A stretch of 64,000 nucleotides of DNA from Moritella sp. Urea-trap-13 (GTDB lineage Bacteria > Pseudomonadota > Gammaproteobacteria > Enterobacterales > Moritellaceae). A program made the translations under genes and the position numbers. The notes beneath the pieces were generated by a model. It was not told the DNA's origin. It was given only the letters and a program-made list of their open reading frames with translations, and made no database searches. This document shows positions 54,787 to 63,652 of this stretch, piece after piece. Every line of letters begins with the position of its first letter. Within the stretch, counting starts at the first letter, position 1. The stretch spans positions 310,281-374,280 of the forward strand of contig NZ_PJCA01000027.1 in NCBI RefSeq assembly GCF_002836355.1. Reading direction: 5' to 3'.

Positions 54787-55314
54787 TTATAAATCGTTTA
54801 AGCGAAATGCGGCTATCTTGTTTATTTCTAATAATGCTTGCTTGAACTCGGTGTCGGTATCATTTTGAATACGATGTTTAAAGTCAGCTAAGATTAAAAA
54901 ACGGTTGGCACCACGCACGGCTTTGATAAACGGAAAATTGAATTTCGCTTTATAAGCATCATTGAGTTGCGTGAAACGGGTAAATTCTTCGGTGCTACAT
55001 TGATCTATCCCCGCACCGGCTTGCTCTGAGGTCGAAGCGGCGGTGAGTTCACCATTTACCGCTGCGCGGCCAGCTAAATCTGGGTGAGCATTGATTAATG
55101 CAAGCTGTTGTTCATGGCCAGCTGCGAGTAAAATATCTGCCATACATTGCTGTAGTGAGGCAATTTCATCGATATTGTCATTAATTTTTTGCGCTTGGTA
55201 TTGTTGATAAGCTTGTTCTGCAACCCAAGGACTGTGCTCATAAATATCAGCAAAAATGGTGACAAAATCGGATTGCGTCAGCTGACTTGGGATGCAAGTA
55301 CTAAAATGTGTCAT
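54787..55314 (-). CDS. uraD: OHCU decarboxylase
   Basis: This 175-residue helical enzyme decarboxylates 2-oxo-4-hydroxy-4-carboxy-5-ureidoimidazoline to S-allantoin. The motif LINAHPDLAGRAAVNGELTAAS carries the catalytic histidine and the SxxEQ-type region STSEQAGAG. FNFPFIKAVRG is the second signature. The reading frame extends to 55392, but AGGGA before the ATG at 55314 and homology (MTHFSTCIPSQLTQSDF) set the start there. The puuE stop codon is 1 bp upstream, so the two are translationally coupled. Confidence 0.94.
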   Translation of the reverse strand: MTHFSTCIPSQLTQSDFVTIFADIYEHSPWVAEQAYQQYQAQKINDNIDEIASLQQCMADILLAAGHEQQLALINAHPDLAGRAAVNGELTAASTSEQAGAGIDQCSTEEFTRFTQLNDAYKAKFNFPFIKAVRGANRFLILADFKHRIQNDTDTEFKQALLEINKIAAFRLNDL

Positions 55315-55315
55315 G

Positions 55316-56230
55316 TTAAGATCCCTGATATGGATGATTTTCAATCCAGTGATTGGCGATTTGTTCACGTGTGCATAACCACACATCATCATGGTGTTTT
55401 ACGTAGTCTAAAAAGCGCTTGAGTGAGGCAATACGTCCTGGACGGCCGATTAAACGGCAATGCAAACCAACCGACATCATTTTTGGTGACTCAGCACCTT
55501 CGGCATACAGGGTATCGAAGCTATCTTTTAAGTATTGAAAGAACTGCTCGCCACTATTAAAACCTTGTGGTGTTGCAAAGCGCATATCGTTAACATCTAA
55601 AGTGTAAGGGATAACAAGATGTGGCTGATTATTGGCTTTAACCCAATAGGGTAGGTCATCATCATAGGCATCTGAGTCATACAAAAAACCACCTTCTTCT
55701 GCGACTAAACGGCGAGTATTTGGGCCCAATCGACCGGTATACCAGCCTGATGGACGTTTACCTGTTAATGCTTTAATGATGTCGATGGCTTTATGTAAAT
55801 GCTCGCGTTCTTCGACTTCATTGGTATATTGATAATCAATCCAGCGATAACCATGACTGCAGATCTCGTGGTTGGCAGCGACAAAAGCTTTTGCTACATC
55901 CGGGTGTCTTTCTAATGCCATGGCGACCGCAAATACGGTCAGTGGTATTTGGTAGTCAGCAAATAGATTGAGTAAACGCCATACACCGACTCGACTGCCA
56001 TACTCATAGCAAGACTCCATACTGAGATTGCGTACACCCTGTAGTGGGACTGCGCCTGGCATTTCGGATAAAAAGGCTTCAGATTCACTGTCGCCATGCA
56101 ATACACAACGTTCGCCACCTTCTTCATAATTAAGCACAAATGAGATTGCCAAGCGTGCTTTGTTAGGCCAATTAGCGTGTGGTACCGCTTGGCCATAACC
56201 AATAAGATCTCTGGGATAGGCAACAGTCAT
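55316..56230 (-). CDS. puuE: Allantoinase PuuE (polysaccharide deacetylase fold)
   Basis: This enzyme of about 304 residues opens the allantoin ring to allantoate. It belongs to the NodB/polysaccharide-deacetylase superfamily and not the metal-amidohydrolase AllB family. Diagnostic sequences are YPRDLIGYGQAVPHANWPNKARLAISFVLNYEEGGE near the start, HEICSHGYRWIDY, GWYTGRLGPNTRRLV and LPYWV. Start codons lie at 56233 and 56230; AAGGAG fits 56230 better. It is the first gene of the minus-strand block. Its upstream region contains a TTGTGTACAA candidate operator and diverges from uraH. Confidence 0.95.
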   Translation of the reverse strand: MTVAYPRDLIGYGQAVPHANWPNKARLAISFVLNYEEGGERCVLHGDSESEAFLSEMPGAVPLQGVRNLSMESCYEYGSRVGVWRLLNLFADYQIPLTVFAVAMALERHPDVAKAFVAANHEICSHGYRWIDYQYTNEVEEREHLHKAIDIIKALTGKRPSGWYTGRLGPNTRRLVAEEGGFLYDSDAYDDDLPYWVKANNQPHLVIPYTLDVNDMRFATPQGFNSGEQFFQYLKDSFDTLYAEGAESPKMMSVGLHCRLIGRPGRIASLKRFLDYVKHHDDVWLCTREQIANHWIENHPYQGS

Positions 56231-56616
56231 CATGACTCCTTGTTATGCATATGCTCTACAATTACTTATTTAGTTGTTAATAAGTAACCATGCTGTTGAA
56301 CAATTATTGCAATTATTGTGTACAAGATCCATCTATTTGTGTAACAAGTTTGCAATATTTACATTTCCACCTAAAACCGACACATTTGTTGGTTTATTGT
56401 CGATTTTATCTCTCTAAAACTGATTATTGTTAGATGTTGACCGTGTTTTTTTGTATTTCAAAATAAAAAAAGAGATTAATAATTTAACTTTCCATCGTTT
56501 TTCTGCAATCATGTGAAACATAAAATTAACATTTTGTATCGATCTATGTGTTCAATCTTAAGTTTAGACGATATTTAAACAGCAATATTTAATCGTGACA
56601 GTAAGGTATTTTGATT
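56231..56616. promoter_or_regulatory. Divergent promoter region of puuE and uraH with candidate GntR operator
   Basis: This 386-bp AT-rich region holds no ORF. TTGTGTACAA at 56316-56325 is a near-palindrome like those at 36114 and 36990. It lies about 85 bp before puuE and about 290 bp before uraH. The rest shows only T-tracts and no other clear element. Confidence 0.45.
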
Positions 56617-56970
56617 ATGAGTGGACTCAGTACACATGTGCTTGATACAGCGAATGGCGTACCTGGCGCAGGTATCAGTATTAAGTTATATCGAGTGGAA
56701 GCGGAGCAATTAGAGCTTGTTACTTCTGCAGTAACGAACAGCGACGGTCGCACCGATTCTTTATTATTAACCAGTGAAGAACTGCGTGTTGGTAAGTATC
56801 AGTTACAATTTGATACGGCTGATTATTTTCGTGAGCGTGGCGCAGTTGTGCCTGAAACGGCTTTCTTAGATGATATTGTGATCCGTTTTGGTATTAGCGA
56901 TACCCAAGCGCATTATCATGTGCCGCTGTTAGTCTCACCGTTTAGCTATTCTACTTATCGCGGTAGCTAG
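56617..56970 (+). CDS. uraH: 5-Hydroxyisourate hydrolase (transthyretin-like)
   Basis: This 117-residue enzyme hydrolyses 5-hydroxyisourate to OHCU. It has the N-terminal LSTHVLDTANGVPGAGI and ends with the signature YSTYRGS, both diagnostic of the transthyretin-related HIU hydrolases. Catalytic His and Arg positions are present (STHVLD, YHVPLLVSPFSYSTYRGS). No periplasmic signal is visible. A TTG-initiated extension to 56611 is possible, but the ATG at 56617 gives the standard N-terminus. The purine permease follows after about 106 bp on the same strand, so both may be one unit. Confidence 0.95.
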   Translation: MSGLSTHVLDTANGVPGAGISIKLYRVEAEQLELVTSAVTNSDGRTDSLLLTSEELRVGKYQLQFDTADYFRERGAVVPETAFLDDIVIRFGISDTQAHYHVPLLVSPFSYSTYRGS

Positions 56971-57079
56971 CTTGAAACAGTAACAACATATCTTGCAAGC
57001 ACAGTGAAATATACAGTAATAAACCTACTTATTATAAAAACGGAAAATCGGTAAAGCCGAATACAACAAGGGAAGTATG

Positions 57080-58444
57080 ATGGATAAAACACAACAAGGA
57101 TCTGAGTTACAGGGTTCACCTCAAAGTGGCATACTGGAGCGGTTATTTAAACTCTCTGAGCATGGCACTACGGTAAAAACTGAGCTTATGGCAGGTTTAA
57201 CGACCTTTGTTACTATGGCTTACATTATTTTTGTAAACCCCGATCTAATGGCAAAGACTGGCATGGATAAAGATGCCTTGATTGTTGCTACCTGTATTGG
57301 TGCTGCAATTGGTTGTATGTTGATGGGTCTATACGCCAACTGGCCAGTGGGTCTTGCGCCGGGTATGGGGCTTAATGCTTTCTTTACTTACACTGTTGTA
57401 TTTGACATGGGTTATACCTGGCAGGTTGCGATGGCGGCGGTATTTGTATCGGGTGTACTCTTTGCCTTGATGAGCTTTTATAAGATCCGCGAATGGATAC
57501 TCGACAGTATACCGCAGAGTTTACGCTATGCGATGACGGCGGGTGTCGGTCTATTCTTGGGTATTATTGGCTTTAAAAATGCCGGTATCGTGGTTTCTTT
57601 TGAACCAACGCTGACTACTTTAGGTAACTTTAAAGAACCGAGTGTCTTACTGGCTGCATTAACATTTTTAATTATTGGCTCGTTATTTCGTCGTAATCTA
57701 TTTGGTGCGGTATTAATCGGTATGTTAGTGACGACACTTGCTGGTATTCCACTGGGTCTTGTTTCTGCGCCAGCGTCAATTATTTCTTCGCCGCCAAGCA
57801 TTGCGCCAATCTTCATGGCGATGGATTTTGAACACCTGTTCTATAACGCTGAAGGCATCTTTAATGTTGGTATGATCAGTGTCATCATCTCGTTCTTATT
57901 TGTGAACATGTTTGATACGGCTGGTACCTTAATGGGCGTCGCGGATAAAGCCAATCTGATTAATGAAAAAGGTGAAATTGAAAACCTGAAAAAATCATTA
58001 AAAGCTGATTCCGTTTCAAGTGTATTAGGTGCTTGTGTGGGTTGTCCACCAGTAACATCGTATGTTGAAAGTGCATCAGGTGTGGCTGCAGGTGGTCGAA
58101 CTGGTTTAACGGCAGTAACCGTAGGTGTGCTATTTTTAGCGGCAACCTTCTTTACTGATATCGCGTTAATTATTCCTAGCTATGCGACGGCTGGTGCACT
58201 TATCTTTGTGTCATTCTTGATGATGAGTGGATTGAGTAAAGTGAACTGGGATGAATTTACCGACTATGTTCCTGCTTGTATTACTGCGATCATGATGGCG
58301 TTCACGTTCTCGATTGCTAATGGTATTGCCCTTGGTTTTATTGCCTTCACGTTCTTGAAAGTAGGTTCAGGTAAAGCGAGCGAAGTATCGATTAGTATCT
58401 GGGTATTAACGGCTATATTCATTGCTAAATTAGCATTTATGTAA
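57080..58444 (+). CDS. NCS2/AzgA-type adenine, guanine or hypoxanthine permease
   Basis: This protein of about 454 residues is a proton-coupled purine importer of the AzgA (GhxP/GhxQ, AdeP/AdeQ) branch. TELMAGLTTFVTMAYIIFVNPDLM is the N-terminal signature. NWPVGLAPGMGLNAFFTY and MFDTAGTLMGVADKANL are substrate-site regions of the family. GVAAGGRTGLTAVTVG is also typical. About twelve to fourteen hydrophobic segments are visible. Paired ATGs are at 57077 and 57080, and AAGGGAAG suits 57080. Its place next to uraH suggests it supplies guanine or hypoxanthine to the pathway. Confidence 0.93.
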   Translation: MDKTQQGSELQGSPQSGILERLFKLSEHGTTVKTELMAGLTTFVTMAYIIFVNPDLMAKTGMDKDALIVATCIGAAIGCMLMGLYANWPVGLAPGMGLNAFFTYTVVFDMGYTWQVAMAAVFVSGVLFALMSFYKIREWILDSIPQSLRYAMTAGVGLFLGIIGFKNAGIVVSFEPTLTTLGNFKEPSVLLAALTFLIIGSLFRRNLFGAVLIGMLVTTLAGIPLGLVSAPASIISSPPSIAPIFMAMDFEHLFYNAEGIFNVGMISVIISFLFVNMFDTAGTLMGVADKANLINEKGEIENLKKSLKADSVSSVLGACVGCPPVTSYVESASGVAAGGRTGLTAVTVGVLFLAATFFTDIALIIPSYATAGALIFVSFLMMSGLSKVNWDEFTDYVPACITAIMMAFTFSIANGIALGFIAFTFLKVGSGKASEVSISIWVLTAIFIAKLAFM

Positions 58445-58461
58445 GCTGAGTTTTAAACAAA

Positions 58462-58516
58462 AAAGCCACTGATGTCATTTCCTTTTTATTGGATTGTCAT
58501 CAGTGGCTTTGTTGTT
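58462..58516 (+). terminator. Terminator after the purine permease
   Basis: AAAGCCACTGATG (58462-58474) pairs with CATCAGTGGCTTT (58498-58510) in a 13-bp stem with a long loop, followed by GTTGTTT. It lies between the permease and the convergent symporter and may act on both strands. Confidence 0.85.
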
Positions 58517-58558
58517 TGTACGGTTTAGATTTAACCCTACCGCGATATTACGTTATAA

Positions 58559-59818
58559 CTAGTTAGCGTTATAAATCGTGGTATCTAATTCTTTTTCTGA
58601 TTTCGCGATGATCACTGATGCAGCGATATCACCGGAGATATTCACTGTGGTACGTGCCATATCAAGAATACGGTCGATACCGGCAATCAGCGCCACACCT
58701 TCAACAGGCAAGCCAACGGTAGTAAGTACTAACGTTAGCATGATAAGACCTGCACCAGGCACACCTGCGGTACCAATGGATGCCAATGTTGCTGTTAAGA
58801 TAATGGTGATATATTCAGGCATGCCTAAATCAATACCAAATGCTTGCGCCACGAATAATGTCGTTACACCTTGATAAAGCGCTGTACCATCCATGTTGAT
58901 GGTCGTGCCTAATGGCAGTACAAAACTTGATACGCCTTTTGATACACCTAATTTTTCACGCGCACATTTCATTGATACAGGTAAGGTACCGGCACTCGAT
59001 GTAGTGGTGAATGCTACTACCTGAGCATCAACAATACCGCGGAAATACTGGACTGGACTCAGCTTGGCGATGAATAGAATTAAAGCGCTGTACACACCAA
59101 GTACATGTAAAATACTACCAAGGTAAACCGCACCAATTACTTTCATTAATGGTAATAATAATGTTAAACCATATTTACCCGCGACCCATGCCATTAATGC
59201 AAATACACCGTAGGGTGCAAGCTTCATCACTAGGTCTGTCAATTTGTACATGGCTTCGGCAAGGCTTTCAAAAACGGCAACAGCAGGTTTGCCCTTTTCA
59301 CCAATCAGTGTCAGAGATATACCAAGGGCAACAGAGAATACGATAATTTGCAGAATATGACCTTGAGCAAGCGCGCCTATTGGATTCGTTGGTACTAATC
59401 CTACCAGGGTATCTGTGAGGGAAGGTGTTGCTTTTACAACTTCTGCTTGTTGGGCGATAAGGTCTAAACCTGCACCGGGTTGCAGTAAATTACCTAACGC
59501 GAGACCAATGGTGATCGCGACAGCAGTAGAAAGCAAGTAGAACAACACAGCTTTAAAACCAATGCGGCCCATTTTGCTGGTGTCTTGCATTGAGGTGATA
59601 CCAACAATGATTGAACAGAAAACCAGTGGCACAATCAACATCTTAATGGTGTTTACAAATAACGACCCAATTGGTTTAAGGATCACTGCATCTTCACCGA
59701 AGATAATACCCACGGTAATACCGAGGATCATACCGATCACAATTTTTTGCCAAAGGGGTAAGTTAAACCATAATTTCTGGCCTAAAGTGGGGGTATCTAA
59801 TGATTCAGTATTACTCAA
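58559..59818 (-). CDS. Dicarboxylate/amino acid:cation symporter (GltP/DctA family)
   Basis: This 419-residue inner-membrane protein is a glutamate/aspartate or C4-dicarboxylate symporter. The hairpin-one motif FTTTSSAGTLPVSM, the unwound-helix motif PLGTTINMDGTALYQG and the GVPGAGLIMLTLVL region with DRILDMARTTVNISGD carry the substrate and cation ligands. All are intact. The DMARTTVN stretch, with Arg, favours acidic amino acids or dicarboxylates over neutral amino acids. It appears monocistronic, with about 250 bp before the small ORF upstream. Confidence 0.93.
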   Translation of the reverse strand: MSNTESLDTPTLGQKLWFNLPLWQKIVIGMILGITVGIIFGEDAVILKPIGSLFVNTIKMLIVPLVFCSIIVGITSMQDTSKMGRIGFKAVLFYLLSTAVAITIGLALGNLLQPGAGLDLIAQQAEVVKATPSLTDTLVGLVPTNPIGALAQGHILQIIVFSVALGISLTLIGEKGKPAVAVFESLAEAMYKLTDLVMKLAPYGVFALMAWVAGKYGLTLLLPLMKVIGAVYLGSILHVLGVYSALILFIAKLSPVQYFRGIVDAQVVAFTTTSSAGTLPVSMKCAREKLGVSKGVSSFVLPLGTTINMDGTALYQGVTTLFVAQAFGIDLGMPEYITIILTATLASIGTAGVPGAGLIMLTLVLTTVGLPVEGVALIAGIDRILDMARTTVNISGDIAASVIIAKSEKELDTTIYNAN

Positions 59819-60067
59819 AATCGACGTCCTCTGCTTTCTGTATCGTAATATGGAGCATAACCAGTTGCATATTCAGCGTCAGTTAGCACCGTTAAGAGAG
59901 GTCAGTTTATCGGTCGCATAATAAAAGTAAAGCCATTCATGCCTTGAATTATAAAATTCTTAGTCATAACAACTTTATTCTGTGTTTTACTTGGTTTTTT
60001 TGTCGATTAAGTGAACTTTGTTGAACTAAAGTAAGATACTGTTGACGATTCTGCTATTACTGTGTAA

Positions 60068-60214
60068 CTATTTCATTACTTTTTTAATGTCATCGAACAG
60101 TGCTTTATAACCATCGGTAATTAATACCACTATGGTGTCGTGTGAATGTGGTGTTAGTGCTTTTTGCTTAATGTAAATAACCAAAGTAACGCCAACAAAA
60201 AAAGAGATAAGCAT
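60068..60214 (-). CDS. 48-residue small membrane protein candidate
   Basis: An ATG at 60214 opens 48 codons on the minus strand: a hydrophobic N-terminal segment MLISFFVGVTLVIYIKQK, then a polar tail beginning ALTPHSHDTIVVLITDGYKA and ending DIKKVMK. AGGA lies about ten bases before the start. The layout (one membrane helix, positive flank, soluble tail) is typical of real small inner-membrane proteins. It lies in the 501-bp gap between the symporter and the double-SBP transglycosylase, where I see no other gene. I recognise no family. Confidence 0.5.
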   Translation of the reverse strand: MLISFFVGVTLVIYIKQKALTPHSHDTIVVLITDGYKALFDDIKKVMK

Positions 60215-60319
60215 AAAAGAGAGTCCTATAGAGAGTGTGGATTTAAGGATGTCGATAGTAACATAATCTGATAGCCGTAAAATACTCGAGTTGTCCTATA
60301 AACATTATAAAGGAATGTA

Positions 60320-62479
60320 ATGTATAAAATTCTAGTCAGTAAGACTGCAAAGAAAATATATTTCGTGCTGCTCGTTATATTTATTCTAGATACGTTTATC
60401 GTATCTTCACAATTAAATTCAGAGGCAAGTTCCAATACTGCGACTAATGTCGAGCCTTTAAATCAATCTAGTATTAATGTTCCAGCCACCGCTTTACCTA
60501 TTCCTAAGCCCACTCAAAAGACATTACGCATATTAACCTGGAGTGGCGGCGAAATTATCTTCCCGCGCCGAGGCCACCCTCAAGATATTGAATTAGATTA
60601 CCTGCAGCAATTCGCTGATGAAAAAAAACTGGAAATTGACAATATCCGGGTGACCAAGTTCGCAGATCTTATTCCAATGCTGCTCGCCGGTGAAGGTGAT
60701 GTGATTGCCGCTAATTTAACGAACACGCGTGAACGCGCAAAACGGGTGAGTTTTAGCGATCCTTTCTTGTTGACCAAAGAATACTTGGTGATGGGCAGTC
60801 AAAGCAAAAGTTTAAAATCGGGTAAAGACTTAAACGGTCGTGAAATAGTGATTCAAAAGGGCAAGAGCTATGAATCAACGGCATTAGGGTTACAAAAGGT
60901 CTATCCCAAGCTGAAAATTCGTTTAGTCGATAGCGGCATTAGCCATGAAGTTTTATACGATAAGCTGGCCAGTGGCGAATACGATATTAGTATTCAAGAT
61001 GAGAATTTAATTAGTTCAGCAAGTACTTACCGTGATGATATTAAGATGAGCTTGCAAGCCAGCGCAACGCGTCAACTAGCTTGGGGGGTGGCGCCGAGCA
61101 ATAAAGCCTTGTTAACTGAATTGAATCAATTTCTGACAACACAAAATCTAATAGCTAAAGAAAAACCGAAAAAACAGCATAACTACGCAAACCAATGGCA
61201 AAAAATTCAAACCACTAAAACCGTCCGTTTTGTGTTACGTAACAATCTTTCTTCTTATTACATTTGGCGTGGAGAATTGCTCGGTTTTCATTATGAATTA
61301 GCTAAGCGCTTTGCCAAAGAGCATAAATTACGTTATGAAATGATCGTCGCGCCGAACAATGTGGCCTTGCTTGATTACCTACTTGAAGATAAAGCCGATA
61401 TTGCGCTGGGTTTTTTAACCCCTACAGCACAGCGACGTAATAAAGGCATTGCCTTCTCGCGACCTTATCATTATGCCTCTGAATTGGTTGTTGCGCATAA
61501 GGATCGCGCCGAGATAAATGATCAAAGCGAACTGGTGAACAGTAATATTTATATCCGTCCATCGAGTTCGTATTGGGAAAGCGCCGTCGAGTTAAAGAAA
61601 ACCGTTGCTGGTATTAACTTAGTCGGCGTACCTGAAAGCCAAGAAACTGAGCTTATTCTAGATAAGGTGGGGGAAAAAGAATACGAAATGACGATTGCCG
61701 ATAGTCATATTGTTGATATTGAGATGACCTTTCGTGATGATATCCAATCGTTAATGGCGTTAGGTGCACCTAAATCACAAAGTTGGGCTGTGGCGTCGGG
61801 TAACGATAAGCTGTTAGCAAAATCTAATGCTTTTATTAAGAAGCACTACAAGGGCTTATTTTATAATGTCATTTATAATAAATACTTTAAAAATCAGAAA
61901 CGCTTAGATAGCCATTATAAAGGTTACGCACTGCAGAATGATTCTGGCGTATTATCGCCTTATGATGACATAGTGAAGAAATATGCCCGTCAGCATGATT
62001 TTGATTGGCGCTTATTGGTTTCTCAGATGCATCAGGAAAGTCGTTTTAATCCGCAAGCGAAGTCTATGGCTGGGGCCAAAGGTCTATTCCAATTAATGCC
62101 AAGGACCGCCAAAGAGTTAGGCATCTTGGATGTGCATGTACCAGAGCGGGGTATTCAAGCCGGTGTGCTTTATATGAACTGGGTACGTGAACGTATGCGC
62201 AAAGACGAAGTGCAAGAAGATCAGCTAATCTGGTTTACGCTGGCGTCTTATAATGCCGGAGCTGGGCATGTTCGTGATGCCATGCGTTTGGCGAAACAAA
62301 AAGGCTGGCGCGATGATGTCTGGTTTGGCCATGTTGAAAAAGCCATGTTGTTGCTGTCTAAATCTGAGTATGCAGCTAAAGCCCGATATGGTTATGTGCG
62401 TGGGCAAGAACCCGTTAATTACATTCGTAAAATTAAACGGCGCTTTGAAACCTATGACAATATCGTCAACAAGATCTAG
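60320..62479 (+). CDS. MltF-like lytic transglycosylase with two tandem SBP domains
   Basis: This 719-residue exported protein has an N-terminal hydrophobic anchor or signal (residues about 12-32, no lipobox). A first SBP_bac_3 domain spans about 70-280 (TLRILTWSGGEIIF, VIAANLTNTRERAKRVSFSDPF). A second spans about 295-525 (TVRFVLRNNLSSYYIW, IALGFLTPTAQRRNKGIAFSRPY). The transglycosylase domain is at about 560-680, with the catalytic glutamate in LVSQMHQESRFNPQ, then GAKGLFQLMPRTA and FTLASYNAGAGHV. MltF normally has one SBP domain, so the duplication is notable. It probably cleaves peptidoglycan under muropeptide control. Confidence 0.9.
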   Translation: MYKILVSKTAKKIYFVLLVIFILDTFIVSSQLNSEASSNTATNVEPLNQSSINVPATALPIPKPTQKTLRILTWSGGEIIFPRRGHPQDIELDYLQQFADEKKLEIDNIRVTKFADLIPMLLAGEGDVIAANLTNTRERAKRVSFSDPFLLTKEYLVMGSQSKSLKSGKDLNGREIVIQKGKSYESTALGLQKVYPKLKIRLVDSGISHEVLYDKLASGEYDISIQDENLISSASTYRDDIKMSLQASATRQLAWGVAPSNKALLTELNQFLTTQNLIAKEKPKKQHNYANQWQKIQTTKTVRFVLRNNLSSYYIWRGELLGFHYELAKRFAKEHKLRYEMIVAPNNVALLDYLLEDKADIALGFLTPTAQRRNKGIAFSRPYHYASELVVAHKDRAEINDQSELVNSNIYIRPSSSYWESAVELKKTVAGINLVGVPESQETELILDKVGEKEYEMTIADSHIVDIEMTFRDDIQSLMALGAPKSQSWAVASGNDKLLAKSNAFIKKHYKGLFYNVIYNKYFKNQKRLDSHYKGYALQNDSGVLSPYDDIVKKYARQHDFDWRLLVSQMHQESRFNPQAKSMAGAKGLFQLMPRTAKELGILDVHVPERGIQAGVLYMNWVRERMRKDEVQEDQLIWFTLASYNAGAGHVRDAMRLAKQKGWRDDVWFGHVEKAMLLLSKSEYAAKARYGYVRGQEPVNYIRKIKRRFETYDNIVNKI

Positions 62480-62611
62480 GCAGATCGAGAAAGATCTAAG
62501 CGGATGTGAGGTGAGTGAATTATGCCTAGGCTATTGTTTAAGCTTAGCTGGTTTGTTGGTCTGAATGTTGATTTGTTGGCCTAAATGGTGGCTGAGTTCA
62601 TCGCAACAGAG

Positions 62612-62647
62612 ATAACAGGGTCATTGCTGTTGCGGTGACCCTGTTAT
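62612..62647 (+). terminator. Hairpin downstream of the double-SBP transglycosylase
   Basis: ATAACAGGGTCA (62612-62623) and TGACCCTGTTAT (62636-62647) form a perfect 12-bp stem. No T-tract follows, so it may be a 3'-end stabiliser or a weak terminator. Confidence 0.5.
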
Positions 62648-62722
62648 TCATAGAATAAAAGTGGACATTACTAAATAGGTATTTTATGCTCATTTTATCT
62701 ATTTCCCGCAGTGCTAAATGTT

Positions 62723-63589
62723 ATGACTACATTATCTTCTTGGTTTCTTGTTACTCGTCCAAAAACACTACTGGTGGCACTGGCAGTTATTTTACTTGGG
62801 CAAACGCTGGCATGGTTCGACTCTCCGGTTAATTTCAGTTTTTATATAGCCATATTGTGCATGGTTTGCTGTATGGCATTACAAATTGCCGTGAATCTTT
62901 CTAATGATTATTTCGATGGTAAGAGTGGCGTTGATGGTGATGACAGGTTAGGACCTGATCGTGCATTACAAAAAGGACTTATATCTGCAGCGCATTTACG
63001 CCTTGGCATTATCGCAATGTGTTTACTGGCTATTGTTAGCGGCTGTTATCTTATCTATGTTGGTGGTTGGGCTTACGTCGTGTTAGGTCTGTTATCTTTG
63101 CTTGGTGTATATGTTTATAGTGGTGGGCCACGCCCGCTGGCGTCACATGGGCTCGGTGAAGTCGCCGTGTTTCTTTATTTTGGCTGGCTGGCAGTCGTCG
63201 GTAGTTATTATTTACAAACTCAAGTACTAACGCTTGATGTATTTATTCCTGCTAGTCAAATCGGCTTTTTGGTTGTGGCTATCATGCTAGTGAATAACAT
63301 TCGTGATGTCGCATCGGATCGCAGAGCCCAAAAATTTACTTTAGCAACGCGGTTAGGCGTAAAAGCCAGTAAGCACCTTTATTGTATGACGGTGTTATTA
63401 CCGTCGTTATTATTGCTTGTTGATCATTATCAGGGGCTGGTGATGCTGCTGTTATTACCGGTGCAATTAGCCTTGTGTGTGGCGATATATCAACGCGATG
63501 GCAAGCAGTTAAACGCACAGCTAGCACAAACGTCGCTGGTGGTTTTATTATGGGGCGGGTTTTACTCAGTGGATTTAATGCTGGGGTGA
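62723..63589 (+). CDS. menA: 1,4-Dihydroxy-2-naphthoate polyprenyltransferase MenA
   Basis: This 288-residue inner-membrane prenyltransferase joins a polyprenyl chain to DHNA to make demethylmenaquinone. The first aspartate motif is NLSNDYFDGKSGVDGDDR and the second is NNIRDVASDRRAQKFTLATRLG, both characteristic of MenA within the UbiA family. Eight or nine hydrophobic helices are visible. The frame extends to a GTG at 62711, but MTTLSSWFLVTRPKTL starting at the ATG at 62723 fits homologues. The ribosome site is weak. Menaquinone suits an organism with the anaerobic pfl pathway seen at the left edge. Confidence 0.93.
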   Translation: MTTLSSWFLVTRPKTLLVALAVILLGQTLAWFDSPVNFSFYIAILCMVCCMALQIAVNLSNDYFDGKSGVDGDDRLGPDRALQKGLISAAHLRLGIIAMCLLAIVSGCYLIYVGGWAYVVLGLLSLLGVYVYSGGPRPLASHGLGEVAVFLYFGWLAVVGSYYLQTQVLTLDVFIPASQIGFLVVAIMLVNNIRDVASDRRAQKFTLATRLGVKASKHLYCMTVLLPSLLLLVDHYQGLVMLLLLPVQLALCVAIYQRDGKQLNAQLAQTSLVVLLWGGFYSVDLMLG

Positions 63590-63591
63590 TA

Positions 63592-63630
63592 AAAATACCG
63601 CGTTAGTTTAAGCTAACGCGGTATTTTTTT
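63592..63630. terminator. Bidirectional terminator between menA and flgP
   Basis: AAAATACCGCGTTAG (63592-63606) pairs with CTAACGCGGTATTTT (63613-63627) in a perfect 15-bp stem with T-tracts on both strands. Confidence 0.95.
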
Positions 63631-63652
63631 AACTTATTTTTATAATCAGTGC

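Noticed and set aside
60226-60435. 69-codon minus-strand ORF at the start of the double-SBP transglycosylase
   Set aside because: It is antisense to the signal region of that gene and has no protein-like pattern. The 48-codon frame at 60068-60214 is the better candidate.
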